A DNA stretch of 16,335 bases from Betaproteobacteria bacterium (GTDB lineage: Bacteria; Pseudomonadota; Gammaproteobacteria; Burkholderiales; SG8-41). The DNA lies in the NCBI GenBank assembly GCA_028292065.1, contig JAQGNC010000186.1, positions 1 through 16,335 of the forward strand, given 5' to 3'. A program made the translations under genes and the position numbers. This document shows, in pieces, positions 5,344 to 12,251 of this stretch; position 1 is the first letter of the stretch, and the number at the start of each line of letters is the position of its first letter. The notes under the pieces are model-generated. The model saw nothing but the letters and a program-made list of their open reading frames with translations, was not told where the DNA came from and did no database searches.

Positions 5344-7719
5344 ATGGACACCAAGAGCAAGACTCCCAAAGCCGAAGACCTGAGCGGCGATCTTTTTGCC
5401 GAAGCCGCAAGCGGTGGCGGCGGCGCCGGCGCGCCCGCCAACCCCACCTCGGTCGGCGGCGACGACTTCATCGACATGGCCGCGTTCGCGGAGCGCAGCT
5501 ACCTCACCTACGCGATGAGCGTGGTGCGCGGCCGCGCCATCCCCAACGTCGAAGACGGGCAGAAACCGGTCCAGCGCCGCATCCTCTACGCGATGCACGA
5601 GCTGGGCTTGCGCGCGGGCGTGCAGCATACGAAGTCGGCGCGCATCGTCGGCGAAGTGCTCGGTAAATACCATCCGCACGGCGACGCTTCGACTTACGAC
5701 GCGCTCGTTCGCATGGCGCAGGATTTTTCGCTGCGCTATCCGCTGATCGACGGGCAGGGCAACTTCGGCACCGCCGACGGCGATTCGGCCGCGGCGTATC
5801 GATACACCGAAGCGCGTCTCACGCCGCTCGCGGACCTCCTGCTGTCCGAGATCGACCAGGACACCGTCGACTTCGTCCCGAATTACGACGGCAGGCTGCG
5901 CGAGCCCGAGCTCCTGCCCGCGCGCCTGCCGATGCTGCTGCTCAACGGCGCGTCGGGCGTGGCGGTCGGCATGGCGTGCGAGCTTCCCCCGCACAACATG
6001 CGCGAAGTCGCCGAAGCCGCGGTGCAGATCCTGCGCCACCCGAACACCAAGCCCGACGCGCTGATGGACATCATCAAAGGCCCCGATTTTCCCGGCGGCG
6101 GGCAGATCATCAGCCCGCGCCAGGCGATCCTGGACGCCTACAGCACCGGGCGCGGGTCGTTACGCGCGAGGGCGCGCTGGCGGGTCGAGAACCTCGCGCG
6201 CGGCCAGTGGCAGATCATCGTCTACGAGCTTCCATGGACGACTTCGGCGCATCGCGTGATGGGCGAGATCGAAGAGCTCACCAATCCGAAGCCGCGCGAA
6301 AAAGGCGGCAAGATCAACGCCACCCAGACCAACCTCAAGCAGCTCATCCTCGGCTCGCTCGAGAAGATCAACGACGAGTCCGACAAGGACTGCAAAGTGC
6401 GCCTCGTGCTCGAGCCGCGCTCCTCCCGCCAGGACCCCGACGAGTTCATGCGCCTCATGCTCGCGCACACGAGCCTGGAAGAGAACTTCTCGGTCAACCT
6501 GGTCGTGCTCGGACTCGACGGCAGGCCGGGCCGCAAGAACATCCGCGAGATCCTGGACGAGTGGGTGCAGTTCCGCGTCTCCACGGTCACGCGCCGCACC
6601 AAGTTCAGGCTCGGCCAGGTCGAGCGCCGGATACACATCCTGGAAGGCCGCAATATCGTCTTCCTGAACATCGATAAGGTGATCAAGGTCATCCGTGAGT
6701 CCGACGAGCCCAAGCCCGATCTCATCAGGGTCTTCGGCCTCACCGACGTCCAGGCCGAAGACATCCTCGAGATTCGCCTGCGGCAGCTCGCGCGGCTCGA
6801 AGGCATCAAGATCCAGAACGAGCTGAAAGAGCTCAGGGTCGAGAGGAAGATCCTGCAAGAGCTGCTCGACAGCGAGACCGAGATGAAGAAGCTCGTCGCG
6901 AAAGAGATCCGCGACGACGCGAAGAAATACGGCGACGACCGCCGCACCCTGATCGAGGAAGCGAGCCGCTCGGCATTCGAGCGCCAGGTCGTCGATGAGG
7001 CGCTGACGATCATCGTCTCGCGCAACGGCTGGGTACGCTCGCGCCAGGGCCACGGGCTCGACCTCTCGGGCGTCACGTATAAAACGGGCGACGCCGAATA
7101 CGCGATCGTCGAGACGCGCTCGGTGAACTACATCGCCGCGATCGATTCGACCGGCCGCGCGTTCAGCGTGCAGGCGGCCGACATCCCCGGCGGCAAGGGC
7201 GACGGCGTGCCGTTCACGTCGGTGATCGAGCTCGCGCCGGGCGCTCGCCTCGCGCATATCGTCGACGCCGCGCCGGGCAAGCGCTATCTCGTCGCGAACT
7301 CCGGCGGGTACGGCTTCGTCGCGAAATCCGAAGAGCTGCTCTCGCGCATACGCGCGGGCAAGGCTTTCATGACCCTGCAGGAAGGCGAAGAAGTGCTGCG
7401 CCCCGCGCAATTGCCCAAAGACGCTGAGATGGCGGTCACGCTGTCGGAGCACGGCCGCATGCTGCTCTTCAAGGTCGACGAGCTCAAGGAACTCGCGCGC
7501 GGCCGCGGCATCACCCTGATGTCACTCGATGCGGACGAGAAGATGACCGCGGTCGGCTTCAGCAACGGCAAGTCGGTGACCGTCATCGGCACGTCGAAGT
7601 CCGGCAGCGAGAAGACGGTGCGCGTTGCAGGTGAAGATCTCGAGAAGCACGTGGTGCACCGGGCAAGGAAAGGGTGTCTGCTGCCGGGCAAGATCGTGCC
7701 CACAGGCGTCAAGCCCTAG
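5344..7719 (+). CDS. parC: DNA topoisomerase IV subunit A (ParC)
   Basis: This 791-residue protein is the DNA-cleaving subunit of topoisomerase IV. The breakage-reunion core holds DGQKPVQRRI (71-80), KYHPHGD (108-114) and RYTEARL with catalytic Tyr154 and Arg153. The coiled coil and the C-terminal DNA-wrapping blades follow, with TYKTGD and AIDSTGRAF-type repeats from about residue 575 on. Similarity to E. coli ParC runs along the whole length, including EIRLRQLARLEGIKI and KKYGDDRRTLIEEA. About 40 extra residues at the N-terminus are Gly/Ala-rich and probably disordered. The ATG at 5344 lacks a clear Shine-Dalgarno, and Met45 is a possible later start. At the position of quinolone-contact Ser80 of E. 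coli ParC there is Ala115, and Glu84 is Asp119. Confidence 0.96.
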   Translation: MDTKSKTPKAEDLSGDLFAEAASGGGGAGAPANPTSVGGDDFIDMAAFAERSYLTYAMSVVRGRAIPNVEDGQKPVQRRILYAMHELGLRAGVQHTKSARIVGEVLGKYHPHGDASTYDALVRMAQDFSLRYPLIDGQGNFGTADGDSAAAYRYTEARLTPLADLLLSEIDQDTVDFVPNYDGRLREPELLPARLPMLLLNGASGVAVGMACELPPHNMREVAEAAVQILRHPNTKPDALMDIIKGPDFPGGGQIISPRQAILDAYSTGRGSLRARARWRVENLARGQWQIIVYELPWTTSAHRVMGEIEELTNPKPREKGGKINATQTNLKQLILGSLEKINDESDKDCKVRLVLEPRSSRQDPDEFMRLMLAHTSLEENFSVNLVVLGLDGRPGRKNIREILDEWVQFRVSTVTRRTKFRLGQVERRIHILEGRNIVFLNIDKVIKVIRESDEPKPDLIRVFGLTDVQAEDILEIRLRQLARLEGIKIQNELKELRVERKILQELLDSETEMKKLVAKEIRDDAKKYGDDRRTLIEEASRSAFERQVVDEALTIIVSRNGWVRSRQGHGLDLSGVTYKTGDAEYAIVETRSVNYIAAIDSTGRAFSVQAADIPGGKGDGVPFTSVIELAPGARLAHIVDAAPGKRYLVANSGGYGFVAKSEELLSRIRAGKAFMTLQEGEEVLRPAQLPKDAEMAVTLSEHGRMLLFKVDELKELARGRGITLMSLDADEKMTAVGFSNGKSVTVIGTSKSGSEKTVRVAGEDLEKHVVHRARKGCLLPGKIVPTGVKP

Positions 7720-7796
7720 CCTGCGCTGTCGTGACTGCCGCGCCGCCTCCTCGATGCGGGCGGCCGGGAACACACGTCAGCGCGCCGCCGACTGCT

Positions 7797-7802
7797 TAGA
7801 AT
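7797..7802 (+). promoter_or_regulatory. -10 box (TAGAAT) for the second Crp/Fnr gene
   Basis: CTTAGAATGG matches the -10 consensus at 5 of 6 bases and lies 54 bp upstream of the ATG at 7857. No clear -35 box is seen. The rest of the gap from 7720 holds no gene or obvious terminator. Confidence 0.45.
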
Positions 7803-7856
7803 GGCCGCCGGGGATCTCGCGGCGCGAGTTCCAGGCGCAATCGCAGGGGAGGTGGC

Positions 7857-8567
7857 ATGGCTATCGGGGTAACGCCCTCGGCTGTCGGATTGCGGAGCAT
7901 CCGGCTGCTCGCGGGTATCGAAAACGAAAAGCTGACCACGCTCGCGCAGCAATGCCACTGGCGGCGGTTTACCGCCGGCCAGCGTGTGACGTCGCGGCAG
8001 ACCGGGGACCGCGACGTCTATGTCATCGTCGGCGGCAAGGTACGCATCACCGCGTTTTCCGCGGCGGGCCGGCAGATCACGTTCAGGGACATCGGGACGG
8101 GCGACTGGTTCGGCGAGCTCGCTGCGATCGACGGCCGCTTTCGTTCGGCCGATGTGGAGGCGCTCGAGGACAGCGTCCTCGCCTCCATGCAGCCGGCGGT
8201 GGTCCGGCGCCTGCTCCACGAGCATCCCGCGGTGTGCGATCGTGTGCTCGACCGCCTCGTGAGCGTGGTTCGCGACCTGTCGGACCGCGTGTTCGATTTC
8301 AGCACCCTCGGCGTACAGAATCGGGTCCATGCCGAGCTTCTGCGTCTGGCGAAGGAGGCGGGCATCGAGCGCAACACCGCGCGCCTGGAGCCCGCGCCCA
8401 AGCACTCGGAGATCGCGAGCAAAGTCAGCACTTACCGCGAGCAGGTCACTCGCGAGGTGTCGACGATGGTCAAGCAGGGGCTGCTGCAGCGCGTCGAGCG
8501 CGCGCTCATCATTCCCGACGTCGCGCGGCTCGAGCAGATCGTCGCGGAGGTCCGGCGGCTGACCTAG
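7857..8567 (+). CDS. Crp/Fnr family transcriptional regulator (paralogue 2)
   Basis: This 236-residue protein has the CRP layout: a cNMP-binding-like domain (about 10-135), a dimerisation helix and a winged HTH (about 184-220). The phosphate-binding cassette is closer to true CRP than in paralogue 1, with GEL at 86-88 and RSA at 96-98. There is no Fnr Cys cluster. The recognition helix TYREQVTREVSTM differs from paralogue 1 only in its last part. The start is well supported: GGGGAGGT at 7846-7853 sits three bases before the ATG. It ends 116 bp upstream of the selenoprotein candidate on the same strand, which has its own -10 box, so regulation of that gene is possible but unproven. Confidence 0.9.
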   Translation: MAIGVTPSAVGLRSIRLLAGIENEKLTTLAQQCHWRRFTAGQRVTSRQTGDRDVYVIVGGKVRITAFSAAGRQITFRDIGTGDWFGELAAIDGRFRSADVEALEDSVLASMQPAVVRRLLHEHPAVCDRVLDRLVSVVRDLSDRVFDFSTLGVQNRVHAELLRLAKEAGIERNTARLEPAPKHSEIASKVSTYREQVTREVSTMVKQGLLQRVERALIIPDVARLEQIVAEVRRLT

Positions 8568-8610
8568 CCGCCGCCCGTGTCGCCGCGTTACCTGCACCTC
8601 AACGCATTGG

Positions 8611-8616
8611 TAGAAT
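8611..8616 (+). promoter_or_regulatory. -10 box (TAGAAT) for the UGSC-family gene
   Basis: TTGGTAGAATGGG matches the -10 consensus at 5 of 6 bases, 67 bp upstream of the ATG at 8684. A weak -35 candidate, TTACCT at 8588-8593, lies at the ideal 17-bp spacing. The gene is therefore likely to be transcribed separately from the Crp/Fnr gene before it. Confidence 0.5.
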
Positions 8617-8683
8617 GGGTCCGGTCTGCGCCCGCACCGTCTGTTCATCATCATCGTTTCGTGTTTCGCATCGGAGGCTAGCC

Positions 8684-10411
8684 ATGGTCACACTCGAATT
8701 CCACGATCCTTCCGGCGCGCTCGAAGTGAGCGTCCCGTTTGCGCCGCGCCTGAACACGCTCGAAGGCAAGCGCATCGGCATCATCACCAACGACCAGTGG
8801 CAGGCGTATCGCATGATGCCGGCATTGAAGGAGATGCTGGAGCAGGACTTCCCCGGCATCGAAGTCCTGCCGGTCGACGCTTATCCCCAGGGCAACCTCC
8901 TCATCGGCACCGAGGAGACCGCTGCCGCGGTGAAGAAAAGCGGGGTCGACGCGGTCATCGTCGGCAACGCGAGTTGAGGGGCTTGCGCCACAGCATGCGG
9001 CCGTGCAGCCGCTAGGATAGAAAGCCTCGGAATCCCCACGGTCACGCTCACGCGGACCGATTTCGTCGGGGTCATGAAGAACGCGGTCTCGGGCATGGGC
9101 CTCGCGCCGGACGCCGCGATGGTCACGTTCCCGATCGACATGTTCCTGCCGGGGAGTGACATCTCCGCGGTCGGCCTGCGCCGCCGCGAGTTCTACAACG
9201 GGCTGACGAAGTGGAGGTCCGGGTTCGAAGGCGGCAACGGTGTAGCGAAGATGGTGAGCGTGGACGCGCCGAGCTATGAAGACGCGATCATGAAGGCGAA
9301 CAACCTCATGATCACCAACCTGTGGGGCGACGGCCTCCCGGTGTGGCCGGCGACTCGCGAGCGCGTCGAGTGGATACTTCAGGGCAGCGTGCTGCCTCGC
9401 GCCCACGTCCTCGGCAAATTTCCGCCGCGAGGCGGCATCACGACGATCGAGACGTGTGCGATCGCCCTCGCCATGGCGGGCGGCCGTCCTGAATACCTGC
9501 CGGTGCTCGTCGCCGCGGTCGAGTGCGCGCTCGAAGCGAACTCGAATTTCGACCAGTTGCAGGCCACTTCGGGTGCGCCGTTTCCGGTCGTCATCGTCAA
9601 CGGTGGAATCGCGAAAGAGATCAGGCTCAACTCGGGCTTCGGCTGTCTGGGTCCCGATCCGCAGCAGCCCGCCGGTGCGAGCATCGGGCGCGCGCTGCGC
9701 ATGCTCCAGCAGAACGTCGGCGGCGCGCTTCCCGGCGTCGGCACGATGGCGATCTGGGGCGCGATGCGCTATACGAACGTGGTTTTCGCCGAAGACGAGG
9801 AGGGCTTACCCGAAGGCTGGCTGCCTCACGGCACCGAGCGCCACGGCTATGACCGCGGCACCAACTCGGTCTCGCTGGTGTTCGCAACCGGCGTCACCAA
9901 CGTCCGCCGCCGCAGCGCGCGCAAGGAAACGCCCGAAGAGGACGTGCTGCAGGGGCTGTGGCGCATGGCCGATTACATGCGCACGCCGAACCTCGGCGGC
10001 CTCATGGGTTACGAGGAAGGCACGCCGGGAATCATGCTCGTGCCGCGTGTGGTCGCGCAGATGATGGCGGAGCAGGGCTGGACCAAGCAGAAGCTGCGCG
10101 AGTTCCTTTACGAGAATTCGAAGATCCCGCTCGAGCACCTGAAACGCGGCGGCGCGCTGTCGTGGTTCGAGATCGATTCGAATCCGATCACGCGAGAGAG
10201 CTGCAAGCAGGATCCGTGGCCGGTGACGCTCAAGCCCGAGAACATCGTCTTCGTGGTCGCGGGGGGTTCACATCCGACGCACGCGTACTGGCTGCAGGGC
10301 ACCGGCCCGCATGTTCACGGCCGGGTCATACGCGTGCCCGAGACGTTCGATCGCCTGCTGGCTGCGGCCGATCGCGACCTGGGCTGCGCGTCCGACGAGT
10401 GCCGGATCTAG
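8684..10411 (+). CDS. UGSC-family selenoprotein candidate with in-frame UGA (Sec98)
   Basis: The gene starts at ATG 8684 with GGAGG at 8673-8677. It runs 97 codons to an in-frame TGA and continues in the same frame to TAG at 10411, 575 residues in all. The join reads VDAVIVGNAS-U-GACATACGRAAARIE, so the TGA occupies the first position of a U-x-x-C redox motif (Sec98, Cys101), with Cys105 close by. This resembles the UGSC family of (seleno)proteins, in which a U/C-G-S-C motif follows a V-D-A-V-I-V-G-N strand. The N-terminal region (about 1-190) is the UGSC-like part. The C-terminal region (about 195-575) has no function I can name and ends with Cys568 and Cys573. A second gene starting at ATG 9074 is unlikely: the family-like sequence continues through the gap and no good ribosome site precedes 9074. 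A nonsense-mutated pseudogene is the main alternative. The redox role is inferred from the motif. Confidence 0.8.
8975..8977 (+). other. In-frame TGA codon, predicted to encode selenocysteine
   Basis: The TGA is codon 98 of the frame from 8684. The downstream frame stays open for 477 codons. The residue lies at the N-terminal position of a U-G-A-C motif directly after a predicted beta strand, where redox-active Cys or Sec sits in thioredoxin-like and UGSC proteins. Decoding would need SelA, SelB, SelC and SelD, none of which is encoded in this window. Confidence 0.72.
8978..9028 (+). promoter_or_regulatory. Candidate bacterial SECIS stem-loop
   Basis: Directly after the TGA, GGGGCTT (8978-8984) can pair with AAGCCTC (9022-9028) as a 7-bp lower stem with one G-U pair. 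Inside it, GCGGC (8997-9001) pairs with GCCGC (9008-9012) around the 6-nt loop CGTGCA. The loop has G at its second position, 25 nt after the TGA, which fits the known bacterial SECIS pattern of a G among the first two loop bases at roughly 16-37 nt. Other pairings compete, for example GCATG/CGTGC (8993-8997 with 9002-9006). The exact fold is not certain from reading alone. Confidence 0.5.
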
Positions 10412-10602
10412 TGCGACAGCTGATCTCCGTCTGGTCGTACCGGTTGAACCGCTATTGCGCGGCGCTCCTCGAGCGTGCGCGCCAGTGGCTCGACGCGCAC
10501 GCGGAGAAGCAGAAGAACGGCTGGGCGGCGAGCATGGAATACAAGCGACGCTACACCAATCCCGACGAAGCGAAGCGCAGCCGCCGCGCCGGCGACGCGT
10601 AG
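10411..10602 (+). CDS. Putative small basic protein overlapping the end of the UGSC-family gene
   Basis: This is a possible 63-residue protein. Its GTG start shares a base with the TAG stop of the upstream gene (TAGTG), an arrangement typical of translational coupling; GTG 10399 is an alternative. The sequence has an amphipathic helix (LISVWSYRLNRYCAALLERA) and a basic C-terminus ending in RRAGDA. It is not Arg/Pro-dominated like the chance frames around it, which favours a real gene. No family is recognised and the ribosome site is weak. It stops five bases before the convergent stop of the exported protein at 10608. Confidence 0.45.
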   Translation: MRQLISVWSYRLNRYCAALLERARQWLDAHAEKQKNGWAASMEYKRRYTNPDEAKRSRRAGDA

Positions 10603-10607
10603 CGCTG

Positions 10608-10916
10608 CTAGATCGCCGTGCCCGCGGGCGCGCCGGGCGCGTTCATCGGCGTGTCGCCTTCGCCCGTCCCGGATTGCATCATCAGGAGCTGGAGCAGCAG
10701 CATCTGCATGGCGGCCGCGTCCTCGGCGCTTCCCGGGCCGCCCTGCATCGGCCCGAGTTCGAGCACGATGACGTCGTTCGTCGCGCCGACCGCTTCGGGT
10801 ACATCGGCAGGAGAGGCTGCCCGGGGCTGCGAATCCTGACTGTCGGGTCCCGCATAAGCGCCGCCCCAGGTGAGGCAGAGGCCCGCCGCGGCCGCTGCGA
10901 GGGTTTTCCAGATCAT
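10608..10916 (-). CDS. Small exported protein of unknown function
   Basis: This 102-residue protein has a clear signal peptide (MIWKTLAAAAAGLCLTWGG) and a predicted cleavage after AYA at residue 22. The mature part is Pro/Ala/Gly-rich. It has a hydrophobic, Met- and Leu-rich helix at about 68-80 (AAAMQMLLLQLLMM), then a flexible tail. AGGAGA at 10927-10922, five bases upstream, fixes the ATG at 10916. No domain is recognised. It is probably periplasmic or loosely membrane-associated. The frame is open further upstream only because it runs into the dispersed repeats. Confidence 0.65.
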   Translation of the reverse strand: MIWKTLAAAAAGLCLTWGGAYAGPDSQDSQPRAASPADVPEAVGATNDVIVLELGPMQGGPGSAEDAAAMQMLLLQLLMMQSGTGEGDTPMNAPGAPAGTAI

Positions 10917-11006
10917 CGCCGTCTCCTGCATCGGTAAGTAACGGCGTGCGTGTCGCAAGCGGCGTGCCGCGGCCGTCGCGGCGACCGGACGCTCCTGCGG
11001 AGGAAC

Positions 11007-11105
11007 TGTCATCGCGAGGAGCGGCAGCGACGCGGCGATCTCGTGGCGCACGTCAAAACCCGTTCGTAACGAGATTGCTTCGTCACGGTGTTCCTCGCAA
11101 TGACA
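11007..11105. repeat. Dispersed hairpin-type repeat, copy 2 (without the 23-nt insertion)
   Basis: This 99-bp element begins TGTCATCGCGAGGA and ends TCCTCGCAATGACA. Its two arms of about 37 bp pair imperfectly along their length, including GGCGATCTCGT against ACGAGATTGCT, around a central region near 11045-11067. Unlike copies 1 and 3, GATTGC is followed directly by TTCGTCAC (junction 11078/11079). It lies in the 401-bp gene-free stretch 10917-11317, which otherwise holds only copy 3 and short non-coding flanks. Confidence 0.8.
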
Positions 11106-11110
11106 TAGGG

Positions 11111-11232
11111 TGTCACCGCGAGGAGCGGCAGCGACGTGGCGAATCACGTGGCGCACGACAAACACGTTCTTAACGAGATTGCCCTTCGACAAGCTCAGGA
11201 CAGGCTTCGTCACCGCGTTCCTCGCAATGACA
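11111..11232. repeat. Dispersed hairpin-type repeat, copy 3 (with the 23-nt insertion)
   Basis: This 122-bp element lies five bases after copy 2, in the same orientation. It has the same ends (TGTCACCGCGAGGA and TCCTCGCAATGACA). It is exactly 23 nt longer than copy 2 because of the segment at 11183-11205, identical to 5260-5282 in copy 1. Its left arm matches copy 2 closely, with small differences around 11141-11160. Confidence 0.8.
11183..11205. repeat. 23-nt nested repeat unit inside copy 3 (also at 5260-5282)
   Basis: The unit begins CCTTCGACAAGCTCAGGACA and ends GGC. The same unit with identical flanks (GATTGC on the left, TTCGTCAC on the right) occurs at 5260-5282. Copy 2 shows the uninterrupted flanks. 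A 2-nt GC is shared by the left flank and the right end, so the exact boundaries are ambiguous by two bases. It resembles the TTCGACAAGCTCAGG-type short repeats seen widely in bacterial genomes, from my general knowledge rather than a search. Confidence 0.7.
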
Positions 11233-11317
11233 TGTCGCGTCGCACCAGGGTGGTGCCCAGCGGCACCGAATTTGCCCTGCCGTTGCAGACCTTCAACAGC
11301 TTCGTCATAGTCCTTTC

Positions 11318-12232
11318 ATGAATTCCCCACTCGTCGATCCGCCGCCGCTCGAGCTCGCCGTGCGCGTGGGCTGCGCGATCGTCTACGAGACGACCGCGCG
11401 CGCGCCGCTGCTGCTCGTGCTGAAGCCGCGGCTCGACGTGCGCCAGCTCATCCTCGAAGAGAAGCTCGTGTTCGGCGCGGGTGTGCCGACCGAGCAGCTC
11501 ACCGACACGCACGGCAACGTGGTGTATCGCCTGATGCTCATGCCGGGCCGCAACGAGATCGTTCACGACGCGATCTTCGCGGTGCCTCGCGCGCTGGACA
11601 ACGACGGCCTGCCCGACGACGTGGTGCCGATCGAGCGCATGCCGATCGAGGTGTTGCGCTATACGATGCCGAGCCGCTACTGCGATTCGGACAAGCTCAT
11701 GCGCTTCGCGCTCGAGAAATTCGGGAACATTCCGCGAGGCGTCGAGCAGGTGCGTGCGATCACCGAGTGGACGCATCGCAATATCGAGTATCGCTACGGA
11801 TCGGGGAGCGCCGTGATCTCGGCGTGGGACGTCGTCGAGCGCGGCTACGGGGTGTGCCGCGATCTCGCGCACGTGGTCGTCGCACTGTGCCGCGCGATGA
11901 GCTACGCGTCGCGCTACGTCTCGGGACACGTACCCGACATCGGCGTCTTCGACCCCGGACTCCCGATGGACTTTCACGCCTACGCCGAGGTGTATCTCGG
12001 CGATACGTGGCACACCTTCGATGCGCGCTACAACCGCGAGCGCATCGGCCGCGTGAAGATCGCGCACGGCCTCGACGCGGTCGACGGCGCGTTTTCAACC
12101 ATCTATGGCGTGGCGACGCTCGCGAGCTTCGACGTCTGGGCCTACCAGGTCGACCGTGCGCACGTGCGCGTCGGCGACCCCGTCGACCTCACCAAGCGTC
12201 TCGACGGCACCGAAGAGCTCAAGCTCGCTTGA
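11318..12232 (+). CDS. Transglutaminase-like cysteine protease family protein
   Basis: This 304-residue protein has an N-terminal beta-sandwich region (about 11-105) as in bacterial transglutaminase-like proteins. A papain-fold core follows, with the catalytic triad Cys180 (GYGVCRDLAH), His220 (MDFHAYAEVY) and Asp235 (HTFDARYN). All three residues and the C-R-D-x-A-H context are intact, so it is probably an active protease or peptidoglycan/protein amidase. No signal peptide is visible, pointing to a cytoplasmic location. The substrate is unknown. The ATG at 11318 gives the natural N-terminus but has no Shine-Dalgarno. It converges on the LysR gene with a perfect palindrome between them. Confidence 0.88.
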   Translation: MNSPLVDPPPLELAVRVGCAIVYETTARAPLLLVLKPRLDVRQLILEEKLVFGAGVPTEQLTDTHGNVVYRLMLMPGRNEIVHDAIFAVPRALDNDGLPDDVVPIERMPIEVLRYTMPSRYCDSDKLMRFALEKFGNIPRGVEQVRAITEWTHRNIEYRYGSGSAVISAWDVVERGYGVCRDLAHVVVALCRAMSYASRYVSGHVPDIGVFDPGLPMDFHAYAEVYLGDTWHTFDARYNRERIGRVKIAHGLDAVDGAFSTIYGVATLASFDVWAYQVDRAHVRVGDPVDLTKRLDGTEELKLA

Positions 12233-12250
12233 TCGGGGACTGTCCCCGAT
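12232..12250. terminator. Perfect 19-bp palindrome between convergent genes
   Basis: ATCGGGGACTGTCCCCGAT has 9-bp arms around a single T and would form an 8-bp stem with a 3-nt loop, followed by TTTC. Its first base is the last base of the transglutaminase stop codon, and one base separates it from the LysR stop codon. Position and symmetry suggest a bidirectional terminator, but there is only a very short U tract. Confidence 0.55.
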
Positions 12251-12251
12251 T

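Noticed and set aside
4413..5477. Minus-strand frame through the parE end and repeat copy 1, containing a CPELVEG-type peptide
   Set aside because: The peptide is the well-known spurious translation of the dispersed repeat; the rest is antisense to parE and parC.
6160..7452. Minus-strand frame of 430 codons opposite parC
   Set aside because: It is a mirror frame of parC, with repetitive Asp/Leu/Val composition, no recognisable domain and no ribosome site.
7625..8977. A 450-codon plus-strand frame joining the parC end to the UGSC gene start
   Set aside because: Only its last 97 codons are real, as the N-terminal part of the UGSC gene. The rest runs out of frame through the second Crp/Fnr gene.
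9074..10411. Separate gene starting at ATG 9074
   Set aside because: The family-like sequence continues upstream in the same frame to the TGA, no good ribosome site precedes 9074, and a start there would remove the redox motif. Read-through as selenocysteine explains the data better.
11007..11232. Possible CRISPR-like repeat pair
   Set aside because: The units are about 100-120 bp, internally palindromic and separated by only five bases. There are no short spacers and no cas genes.
11210..11309. Minus-strand 32-codon ORF (MTKLLKVCNG...) preceded by GAAAGGA
   Set aside because: It ends inside repeat copy 3 and its ribosome site would overlap the first codons of the transglutaminase gene. At most it is the stub of a gene lost when the repeat arrived.
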